Positions 18,156-24,982 of a stretch of 64,000 bases of DNA are shown here, in pieces; the stretch's first letter is position 1, and each line of letters starts with the position of its first letter. The position numbers and the translations under genes are program-made. The notes below the pieces were generated by a model, which was given only the letters and a program-made list of their open reading frames with translations, did not search any database and had not been told where the DNA came from. The stretch comes from JAEUJM01 sp044221555 (lineage in GTDB: Bacteria > Actinomycetota > Acidimicrobiia > Acidimicrobiales > DATDAH01), in NCBI GenBank assembly GCA_044221555.1, contig JBGAOY010000013.1, forward strand, positions 1 through 64,000, read 5' to 3'.

Positions 18156-19139
18156 TCAGCCGGCTGCGAGCCAGAGGCGGAGCAGGTGGCGGGGGTGGTC
18201 GAGGTCGTCGACGTAGGCCGACCGGGCGTGGACGATGGTGCCGTTGTCGATGAACTGCATGTCACCCGGCTGCAGGTCCATGTCGATGCAGAACTCCGGG
18301 CTCGACGCCAGCTCCTCGAACAGCTCGAGCACGAGCAGCTGCTCGTCGGAGTACCGGGGAGCTGCCTCGTGGCGCTGCGACGAGGTGAAGTAGTCGTAGT
18401 GGTAGAAGACGCGGCGGCGGCCACGGCTGAGGTAGTCCATGGGCAGGGGGAGGAAGGGCGCTTCGCCCGGCGCCTGCTCGTCACGCAGGTCGAGCAGCAT
18501 CGGCTCGCCGAACACGTGCGCCAGTTCGGGGTGGCGCCAGAGGATCTCCTGGCGGACCGCCAGCGAGCTGGCGATGCGGCTGAGCCCCCCGTCGCCCGCG
18601 GCGCGCAGGCACAGCAGACCCACCACGTCGGCGCCGTCCACGTGGAAGGCGATGTCGTGGTTGGTGCGGTACTTCCGCACCGACGGGTCGGTGGCGGCCT
18701 CGCCGGTGTCGATGACGTGGCCGAGCAGATCGCCCTCGGGGTTCTGCGGGAACGGCCGGCCGAGGTGAGCGCCGAGGCCCCAGAAGGCCAGCCCCGACCG
18801 GTCGGGCCCGTAGCGCTCGACCGGCAGGCCCCGCAGCAGCACGAAGCCGCGCCCCTGGTCGATCTCGGCGGCCCAGCCCGCGAGGCGAGGGCCGAGGGTG
18901 GGCAACGGGAAGGCCTGGCGATCCACCTCGCCCATGGTGAGGCACTGGGCCTCGACGTGGTCGAGTGCGGCGTCGATCTCGGCCACGTCGCCCGCGGTGA
19001 GCGTGACGCTCCACTCGTCGGGACCCAGGAACTCGGTGGGCCGCCAGCCGTCCTCGAGCGTCGATGCGGTGGAGATCACCTGCACAGGATCGCAGCCCGC
19101 GGTAACACCCCGGTTGCAGGCCGGCGACGCGGCCGCCAC
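18156..19139 (-). CDS. TauD/TfdA-family Fe(II)/2-oxoglutarate dioxygenase
   Basis: About 310-327 aa, depending on start. It carries the double-stranded beta-helix of 2-oxoglutarate oxygenases: the first metal His and Asp in DIAFHVDGADVVGLLCLR, the distal His in QFIDNGTIVHARSAY, and the 2OG-binding Arg in HPRHLLRLWL. Upstream elements GFVLLRGLPVERYGPD and GHLGRPFPQNP-like AHLGRPFPQNPEGDLLGHV are typical of the TauD/gamma-butyrobetaine group. GTG codons at 19139, 19085 and 19079 are all in frame. The family profile would fit the later two, since residues before QVISTAST look poorly conserved. The substrate is unknown. Confidence 0.88.
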   Translation of the reverse strand: MAAASPACNRGVTAGCDPVQVISTASTLEDGWRPTEFLGPDEWSVTLTAGDVAEIDAALDHVEAQCLTMGEVDRQAFPLPTLGPRLAGWAAEIDQGRGFVLLRGLPVERYGPDRSGLAFWGLGAHLGRPFPQNPEGDLLGHVIDTGEAATDPSVRKYRTNHDIAFHVDGADVVGLLCLRAAGDGGLSRIASSLAVRQEILWRHPELAHVFGEPMLLDLRDEQAPGEAPFLPLPMDYLSRGRRRVFYHYDYFTSSQRHEAAPRYSDEQLLVLELFEELASSPEFCIDMDLQPGDMQFIDNGTIVHARSAYVDDLDHPRHLLRLWLAAG

Positions 19140-19329
19140 CGACGGGAGCGTGGGGTCATGGGTGCCCGTCCGCGTGCCGGGGTGGAGCGGCCGTAGAAGG
19201 GTCGAGGAGCGCTCGGGGTGCGGTCACGGCCCGCCGGGCCTCCGGGGCCCTCGCGAGCGTGCCGCGGTGGCGACCCGCGCGGGGACCGCCGCCGCGTCGC
19301 TTGAGCTGACCGACTGCCGCGCCGTGCGC

Positions 19330-20544
19330 TCAGCTTCCGACGAGCACCGGTGACGACACGGGCGAGTCGGGCCCGCCGTCGCCGAGTTGACCGTCGCTGT
19401 CGTACCCCCAGCAGTACAGGAAGCCGGTGGTGCGCTTGGCGCACATGTGGAGGAACCCACCGTCCACCGCGGCCCAGTCAGTGGCGTTGCCGGCAACCTC
19501 GACCGGTGAGGTGAGGTCTGCGTTCGGCAGGCCGTTGCCGGCCTGGCCGGTGTTGTCGAAGCCCCAGCAGTACAGGCGCCCGTTCCCGCGCCTCGCGCAC
19601 GTCGTGCGGTCGCCCAGGCTCACCTGCCGCCAGTCGGTGAGGTTGCCGGTGACCTGGACGGGCGACTGCTGGCCGGTGTTCGCTCCGCCGTTCCCGACCT
19701 GGCCGTGGTTGTCGGAGCCCCAGCAGTAGAGGCGCCCGGTGGTGCGGCGGGCGCAGGCGTGGGTGCCGCCGGCCGAGACCGTGGCCCAGTCGGTGGCGCC
19801 GCCCGCCACCTCGGCGGGCGCGAAGTGGAGTTGGACGCCCGGGCCGCTCCCCTGTTGGCCATCGCCGTCGTAGCCCCAGCAGTACAGGCGCCCGGTGGTG
19901 CGGCGGGCACACGTGAATTGGAAGCCCGCGGACACGCTCGCCCAGTTGGTGAACCCGCCGGCGACCTGCACGGGGCTGGACTGGCTCTGGGTGCCGGGGC
20001 CGTTGCCCACCGCGCCGGTGCCGTCGTTGCCCCAGCAGAAGAGCTGGCCACTGCTCCGTTTGGCGCAGACGTGGTCGTGGCCGGCGCTGAGCTGGCGCCA
20101 GTCGGTGCGGTTCCCGGACACCTCGACCGGAGTGGACACGTTCGCGTTCGGGGCGCCGTTGCCGACCGCGCCGAAGCCGTCGGCACCCCAGCAGTAGAGG
20201 CGCCCGCTGCTGCGCCGGGCACAGGTGAAGAAGCCCCCCGCCGACACCGTCACCCAGTCCGTGTGATTGCCGGCGACCTCGACCGGCGAGCCCACGTCGG
20301 TGTTGGCGCCGCCGTTGCCGAGTTGGCTGAAGTCGTCGTCGCCCCAGCAGTAGAGCCGTCCACTGGTTCGGATCCCACAGGTGTGCACCGCGCCGGCGCT
20401 CACCTGCTTCCAATCGGCGGTGGCCGCCCGGGCGACCCGCGTCGAGCTCGCTTGCTGGTTGGTGGCCCCGACCGGTTCGACCCCACCTGCGGTGAGGAGC
20501 ACGAGCACGACGAGACAGGAGATGGCGACCGCCCTTCGCATCAT
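19330..20544 (-). CDS. Secreted seven-blade RCC1-like protein
   Basis: A 404-aa exported protein made of one RCC1-like beta-propeller. ATG 20544 is nine bases after GAGG and starts a signal peptide (AVAISCLVVLVLLTAGGVEP). Exactly seven repeats follow, each with VSAG...TCARR..GRLYCWG.D..GQ.GNG and a W in TDW. Two Cys per repeat (TCA and YCWG) are spaced for a disulfide in every blade. There is no C-terminal anchor. It belongs to the short-loop RCC1 type, unlike the three GEMGDALPAVDLGTGRT-type proteins downstream. Function unknown; surface display or secretion is inferred from the signal peptide only. Confidence 0.88.
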   Translation of the reverse strand: MMRRAVAISCLVVLVLLTAGGVEPVGATNQQASSTRVARAATADWKQVSAGAVHTCGIRTSGRLYCWGDDDFSQLGNGGANTDVGSPVEVAGNHTDWVTVSAGGFFTCARRSSGRLYCWGADGFGAVGNGAPNANVSTPVEVSGNRTDWRQLSAGHDHVCAKRSSGQLFCWGNDGTGAVGNGPGTQSQSSPVQVAGGFTNWASVSAGFQFTCARRTTGRLYCWGYDGDGQQGSGPGVQLHFAPAEVAGGATDWATVSAGGTHACARRTTGRLYCWGSDNHGQVGNGGANTGQQSPVQVTGNLTDWRQVSLGDRTTCARRGNGRLYCWGFDNTGQAGNGLPNADLTSPVEVAGNATDWAAVDGGFLHMCAKRTTGFLYCWGYDSDGQLGDGGPDSPVSSPVLVGS

Positions 20545-20633
20545 CGCCAGATCCTCGCAGATCGGCCCCACCGCCGCGTGGCGCCTGCGCCCGCGCACCA
20601 CCGCTGGTCGCCCAGCCGTGGGAAGCTGCACCG

Positions 20634-21413
20634 ATGGACGGCGGCGGAACCGGGGCGGGTTGGCACCCCGATCCGTCCGGGCGGGCGCACCTCCGGTACT
20701 GGGACGGTGAGGTGTGGACCGACCAGGTGTCCAACTGGGGCCAGGTGTGGGTCGACCCGCCGGGGCCCAACCCGCAGGTCACCGACGCCAGCATGCTCGC
20801 CGAGCCCAGCCTCGTGTTCGTGTACGGCATCGCCGGCATCGAGAGCACGGGCCGCTGGCCGATCCTCGACGCCGCGGGAGCCCATCGGGGCAACCTGGTC
20901 ATCGAAACGAGCTTCGACGGCAAGGCGGGGCGGTACTTCGTGTGTGACCTCGACGATCGCCTGGTGGTCACCGTGGCCATCCAGCTCGACTTCTCGTTCG
21001 ACTTCGACGTGGTCGACCGGCAGGGGCGCCGCCACGGCGTGTTCGACTGCTCGTTGACCTCCACCAAGGTTCGCCTCACGGTGGGCGGTCAGGTGCTCGG
21101 CCGGTCGACCACCGACGACGGTGCCAGCCGAATCCTCCCCGGGCGGCGGGACGAGCCCTTCTCGGTCGAGCTCACCGACCCGTCCGGTGCAGCGTTCGCC
21201 ACCCTCACCAACCACGAGGAGCGCGGCTGGCTGCGCTCGTTCTACGGATGGGAGACCAACACGGTCACGGCCGACCCCGACGACTGCTGCCTCCAGCTCG
21301 AGCGGAGCGTCGGGCTTCCCGAGCCGCTGCGGACGATGGCCCTGGCCTTCCCGCTGCTCTACGTCCGACAGGTGGCCGGCGACCGCAGGGTCCGGCGCAA
21401 CAACCGGACCTGA
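20634..21413 (+). CDS. DUF2510 protein with scramblase/LURP-one-like C-terminal domain
   Basis: A 259-aa protein. Residues 9-33 are a DUF2510 motif (GWHPDPSGRAHLRYWDGEVW), common on actinobacterial membrane or regulatory proteins. Residues about 55-250 form a beta-rich domain (LVFVYGIAGIEST, LVIETSFDGKAGRYFVCDLD, FDFDVVDRQGRRHGVFDC, VELTDPSGAAFATLTNHEER) of the kind annotated as phospholipid scramblase or Tubby-like in relatives. No transmembrane helix is visible. It is divergent from the RCC1-like gene with an 89-bp shared upstream region, and convergent with the acyl-CoA dehydrogenase gene. Confidence 0.7.
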   Translation: MDGGGTGAGWHPDPSGRAHLRYWDGEVWTDQVSNWGQVWVDPPGPNPQVTDASMLAEPSLVFVYGIAGIESTGRWPILDAAGAHRGNLVIETSFDGKAGRYFVCDLDDRLVVTVAIQLDFSFDFDVVDRQGRRHGVFDCSLTSTKVRLTVGGQVLGRSTTDDGASRILPGRRDEPFSVELTDPSGAAFATLTNHEERGWLRSFYGWETNTVTADPDDCCLQLERSVGLPEPLRTMALAFPLLYVRQVAGDRRVRRNNRT

Positions 21414-21470
21414 TCGACGCCGATCACTGCCCGAGGATGCGCCCCGCCGCCGCCTCGCCGGCGGCCGCGG

Positions 21471-22583
21471 TCAGGCCGGCTGGTCGAGCACGCTCTCGGC
21501 GACGAGGTCCTCGAGGTAGCGGGAGTCCCACCAGGTGATCTGGAGCTGCTTGGCCCGGCGGAAGTAGAGCTGGATGTCGTACTCGACGGTGAAGCCGACG
21601 CCGCCCCAGACCTGTTGGGCCATCGCGGTGAGGTCGCGGAAGGTGTCGCAGGCCGAGAGCTTGGCCATGGGGGCGAGCCGGCTCGTGTCCCGGCCGTTGG
21701 CCCGGGCCCACGCCGCCTCGTACACGAGGGTGCGCGAGCCGTCGACCCGGGTGACGGCGTCGGCCAGGTAGTGGCTGATGGCCTGGAACGACCCGATGGG
21801 CTTGCCGAACTGGAACCGGTCCTTCGAGTACTGCACGGTGATGTCGAGGGCGTGCTCGGCGCCGCCCGACGCCTGCGCGGCCAGCAGGATGATGGCGTCG
21901 AGCATGACGCCGTGCCAGACGGCCCAGCCGCCGGCGGTGTCGCCCACGGGCTCGGCCGAGACGGCCTCGAACACCACCTCGTACTGGGTCGACGAGGCGA
22001 TGGTCTTCTGCTGGCGGAGGGTGACGCCGTCGGCCTCCCGGTCGACGAGGAACAGCCCGATGTCGGTCGGCGCGTCACCGGTGCGGGCCAGCACGAGGAA
22101 CGTCGATGCCGCCTCCGCGAACGGCACGTGCCACTTGGTGCCCGAGAGGCTGTCACCGTCGTATCGGGCCTGCACACCCAGCGGGCCGAACCCGCTCTCG
22201 GGCTCGAGCCAGGCTGGCACCACGATCGAGCCGCCCGACGCGATCGTGGGCAAGAGCGCGTTCTTCTGCTCGTCCGAGCCCGCGGCCAGCAGGGCCGCCG
22301 CCGACACGACGGCGCTGGGGAAGTGAGGCGAGGGGGCCAGCGAGCGGCCGAACTCCTCGTAGACCACGACGCCCTCGAGCATGGTCATGCCCGAGCCGCC
22401 GTACTCCTCGGGGATGAGCAGGCCGATCAGGTCGAGGTCGGCCAGCTGCTGCCAGAACGCCGCCGGGTACCCGACAGGGTCGTCCTCCATCTCGCGCACC
22501 ACCGTCAGGCCGGCGACATCGTTGCAGAGGCCGCGCACCATCTCGCGCAGCATGTCCTGCTCTTCGGTGAAATCGAGATCCAT
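21471..22583 (-). CDS. Acyl-CoA dehydrogenase family protein
   Basis: A 370-aa FAD flavoprotein oxidising an acyl-CoA thioester at the alpha-beta bond. It has the N-terminal helical domain (MDLDFTEEQDMLREMVRG), the LIGLLIPEEYGGSGMTMLEG segment, a middle beta domain (GDSLSGTKWHVPFAEAASTF) and a C-terminal helical domain (YSKDRFQFGKPIGSFQAISH, then MAQQVWGGVGFTVEYDIQLYFRR cut here). It is the last gene of a three-gene minus-strand operon with two MaoC-type hydratases (gaps of 19 bp and a 4-bp overlap). That arrangement resembles actinobacterial steroid side-chain degradation modules. Confidence 0.93.
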   Translation of the reverse strand: MDLDFTEEQDMLREMVRGLCNDVAGLTVVREMEDDPVGYPAAFWQQLADLDLIGLLIPEEYGGSGMTMLEGVVVYEEFGRSLAPSPHFPSAVVSAAALLAAGSDEQKNALLPTIASGGSIVVPAWLEPESGFGPLGVQARYDGDSLSGTKWHVPFAEAASTFLVLARTGDAPTDIGLFLVDREADGVTLRQQKTIASSTQYEVVFEAVSAEPVGDTAGGWAVWHGVMLDAIILLAAQASGGAEHALDITVQYSKDRFQFGKPIGSFQAISHYLADAVTRVDGSRTLVYEAAWARANGRDTSRLAPMAKLSACDTFRDLTAMAQQVWGGVGFTVEYDIQLYFRRAKQLQITWWDSRYLEDLVAESVLDQPA

Positions 22584-22602
22584 GGGTCAGGTCTTCCAGT
22601 TC

Positions 22603-23100
22603 TCAGGGTTTCCAGGAGTCAGGGCCGCGGGCCCAGGGGTTGTCGTCCCGACCGACCGGCACGGCGATCTTCGCCGCGCCCGTGGTCATCGTGCGGTCGG
22701 CGCCGTCCTCACCGGCGACGCTCAGGGTGACGTCGACGGCCACCCACCCACACCCGGTGTCGTCGGTGGTCACGTCGGTGACCACGCCCCGGAACACCAT
22801 GGTGTCGCCCGGGAAGATCGAGTCGCGCATGCGGAACGTCACCTTGCCGAGGCGGCCGTGGGGGCCGGTCCAGTCGGTGAGGTAGCGCTCGAACCAGGCG
22901 GCCTGGTTGGGCGTGTTGAGGAAGATGTCCTTCGTGCCGTTGCGCTCGGTGGCGAAGTGGTAGTCGTGATGCATCGGCCGCCAGTCGCGCGTGGCCAGGG
23001 CGCCCAACACGACCGTCGTGGCCGTGACGTCGACGGCGAGCTCGGGCAACTCGTCGCCGACCTGCACCTGGTCGAGGGTGAGCGTCGGGGTGAGGCTCAT
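22603..23100 (-). CDS. MaoC-like hot-dog hydratase
   Basis: A 165-aa hot-dog fold protein of the MaoC family. The hydratase-2-like motif is ATRDWRPMHHDYHFATERNG, with Asp and His in positions expected for catalysis, and IFPGDTMVFRGVVTDV forms the following strands. The ATG at 23100 overlaps the TGA of the upstream gene in ATGA, so the two are translationally coupled. Together they look like a heteromeric enoyl-CoA hydratase of the ChsH1/ChsH2 type, where one subunit carries the catalytic residues. The likely substrate is a 2-enoyl-CoA made by the neighbouring dehydrogenase. Confidence 0.88.
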   Translation of the reverse strand: MSLTPTLTLDQVQVGDELPELAVDVTATTVVLGALATRDWRPMHHDYHFATERNGTKDIFLNTPNQAAWFERYLTDWTGPHGRLGKVTFRMRDSIFPGDTMVFRGVVTDVTTDDTGCGWVAVDVTLSVAGEDGADRTMTTGAAKIAVPVGRDDNPWARGPDSWKP

Positions 23101-23633
23101 GCGCCCGTCCCCTCACCCGACCGGCGGTAGCCGAAGCCCGTGTAGGTCTCCACGCCGGCGATCTCGTCGCGCTGGTTCAGGTACTCGACGTCGATCACCC
23201 AGAACCGGCCGGTGCCCAGCTTGGTGGTCTTGGGCTCGCTGACCGAGCGCAGGACCTGGCGGCTGCGGATGCGGTCGCCGGGCCGCACGGGCACCCCGAA
23301 GGTGATGGTGTTGTCGGTCATCACCGCCTCGGGCAGCCCGAAGGCCTCCTTCAGGTCGAAGTGCACCTGCAACGGCACCAGGTTGTCGGTGGCGCCGGGC
23401 TGCCAGTGGTGGGGCCGGAACCACACCGACAGCATCGACGGCGGGGCGATGGGCCCGCCGGTGAGCTCCTGCGCGACCTCGGCGTCCCAGAACAGCGGGT
23501 TGCCGTTCTCCACCGACGCCAGCGACGTCCAGACGTAGCCCATCTCGGCGTCGAAGCCGGCGTCGGTCTCGTACTGCTCGACGCCGATGACGGCGGCGAC
23601 CTCTGGAGGGATGGGAGCGGGAGATTCGGTCAT
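23097..23633 (-). CDS. MaoC/FAS1-type dehydratase N-terminal-like protein
   Basis: A 178-aa hot-dog protein of the MaoC_dehydrat_N (FAS1-like dehydratase) type. Motifs include NPLFWDAEVAQELTGGPIAP, PPSMLSVWFRPHHW, VHFDLKEAFGLPEAVMTDNT and ITFGVPVRPGDRIRSRQVL. It lacks an obvious catalytic Asp-His pair, consistent with the structural partner in heteromeric hydratases. It is first in the operon with the MaoC-like and acyl-CoA dehydrogenase genes. Its ATG is 10 bases from a perfect palindrome (23643-23659) that overlaps a TATGAT -10 box, so the operon is probably repressed by a TetR-type regulator. Confidence 0.85.
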   Translation of the reverse strand: MTESPAPIPPEVAAVIGVEQYETDAGFDAEMGYVWTSLASVENGNPLFWDAEVAQELTGGPIAPPSMLSVWFRPHHWQPGATDNLVPLQVHFDLKEAFGLPEAVMTDNTITFGVPVRPGDRIRSRQVLRSVSEPKTTKLGTGRFWVIDVEYLNQRDEIAGVETYTGFGYRRSGEGTGA

Positions 23634-23642
23634 GGCACGGTT

Positions 23643-23664
23643 TCTGACGAGGCGTCAGATCATA
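23643..23664 (-). promoter_or_regulatory. Operator (TCTGACG-N3-CGTCAGA) overlapping a TATGAT -10 box
   Basis: A perfect seven-base inverted repeat with a three-base spacer at 23643-23659. On the minus strand TATGAT (23664-23659) runs directly into it. The same core, GATCTGACG-NCN-CGTCAGA, stands before the acyl-CoA dehydrogenase at 41196. It is likely the site of a TetR-family repressor not encoded here. Confidence 0.7.
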
Positions 23665-23740
23665 GGACCAGGCGGCGTCGCGTTCACAGCTCGTGGTGCC
23701 CCCCGCCTGCGCGCGGCCTGACGTGGCGGGCCTGCTGCGC

Positions 23741-24244
23741 TCAGGCAGACGCGAGCTGCACGGCAGTGAAGACCAGCCCGGCCAGGCCGAGCACGATGCT
23801 GACCACGCCGACACCAGCGGTGACCATGGCGAAGACGATGATTCGGTTCTGGGCGGCCATCTCGCCGCGGACCTTGCCCAGCTCCTCGTGGACCCTCCCG
23901 AACTCCTCGTGGACCTTCCCGAACTCCTCGCGAACCTTCCCGAACTCCTCGCCGACCTCACCCCGGAACTCACCCAGCTCGGCCCTGACTCCCCCTGTCT
24001 CCGACCGAACCCTGCCGATCTCGGTCCCGACCTCGCCGCGCAGTTCGTGGACCTGCCCGCGTACCTCTCCGATCTCGGTGCGCATCTCGGCACGTGTGAG
24101 CTCGATGCGCAGCGTCAGCCGCTCTTCCATCGCCTCGAGGTCGGCCGCGGCCAGACCGGCCATCAGCAGATCGGCTCCTCGGTCACCGAGTTGTTGTCGT
24201 ACGAGCCCATGCAGTTCTTCTCGTTCCGCGGCGGTCATGGCCAT
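23741..24244 (-). CDS. Coiled-coil protein with C-terminal membrane anchor
   Basis: A 167-aa protein starting at ATG 24244, eight bases after GGGAG. Residues about 40-135 are a long coiled coil made of seven-residue repeats (E.GKVREEFGKVHEEFGRV), encoded by imperfect 21-bp DNA repeats. A hydrophobic helix near the C-terminus (IIVFAMVTAGVGVVSIVLGL) should anchor it with the coiled coil in the cytoplasm. The architecture resembles DUF1640/CCDC90-like proteins; a precise role is unknown. It lies 97 bp upstream of the MaoC operon start region and is probably separate. Confidence 0.75.
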   Translation of the reverse strand: MAMTAAEREELHGLVRQQLGDRGADLLMAGLAAADLEAMEERLTLRIELTRAEMRTEIGEVRGQVHELRGEVGTEIGRVRSETGGVRAELGEFRGEVGEEFGKVREEFGKVHEEFGRVHEELGKVRGEMAAQNRIIVFAMVTAGVGVVSIVLGLAGLVFTAVQLASA

Positions 24245-24420
24245 CGGGCGTGCTCCCTGAGTCGGTGATCGTTCTCCGGGGAGCGAAACCACCGACGGCA
24301 CTCCCGAGCCGTCGACTGACCGTACCCCAGCAATTCCAGCGACTCAACGGAAGGGCGCGGGTCCTCGCGGAGGTACGGCGCCGAGGGGCGGCGCCCGCCG
24401 CCGCGCTTCGAGGTCGGCGC

Positions 24421-24639
24421 TCAGTGGGCCGGCGGGCAGCGGTGCTCGTCGAGCACTGCCTTGGCCACCAGGTCGGACCGGCCGGCCCGCCAGGCCTCGC
24501 ACTCCGCCACCGCGAACAGCGCTCGCGCCCGGGCGGGATCGCCACCCATGCGGTGGCGGTGGGCCAGCCGCAGCAGCGCCGCGCAGCGGGCCTCGCTGCG
24601 ACTGGCGGCGTGTTCGTGGAGATCGGCCATCACGGGCAT
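24421..24639 (-). CDS. Small conserved protein, paralogue of the gene at 10151
   Basis: A 72-aa protein; ATG 24639 follows GAAGGA by six bases. The motifs ARCAALLRLAHRHRMGG, PARARALFAVAECEAWR and GRSDLVAKAVLDEH match the 75-aa protein at 10151-10378 in order and spacing. Predicted two or three short helices, possibly TPR-like. Function unknown. Two copies in one 64-kb window suggest a small multicopy family. Confidence 0.65.
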   Translation of the reverse strand: MPVMADLHEHAASRSEARCAALLRLAHRHRMGGDPARARALFAVAECEAWRAGRSDLVAKAVLDEHRCPPAH

Positions 24640-24982
24640 GGTGATCCTTCGTGGTTTCGGTGCGGTTGCGGACCGGCAACCGCGCGGATCGCAGCCCGAG
24701 CGCCCCGGCGCGCCCCCCTCCCTCGCGCCAGGGCCGCTGGGCCCCGATTCCCGCCGTTCGGTGAGGGGTCGCCCTCCTCCTCACTTCCTGACCCGACAGT
24801 AACAAGGGCCTCCGTCGGGGCACATGACGCGATCGCGCCGTTTCCCGGTGGTTACGCGGCGGTCACGACGCCGCCGCGGATCGCCCCGTGCCTCGAGCTC
24901 GACGACACCCCCTCCTCGGCGCCGGGACGGCAGGCGGCGAGGAGGAGGAGGAGGAGGAGGAGGAGGAGGGACCGGAGCGCGG
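24640..24982. other. Intergenic region between the small gene and the first giant RCC1 gene
   Basis: Contains the upstream region of the small gene at 24639, and a (GAG)10 microsatellite at 24939-24968 just after the stop of the RCC1-like gene. On the minus strand that repeat would encode ten Leu followed by AAC, like a lipoprotein signal, but only a CTG could start it. No confident gene. Confidence 0.5.
24939..24968. repeat. (GAG)10 trinucleotide microsatellite
   Basis: Ten consecutive GAG units (CTC on the minus strand) immediately 3' of the RCC1-like gene ending at 24983. Slippage-prone. Confidence 0.9.
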
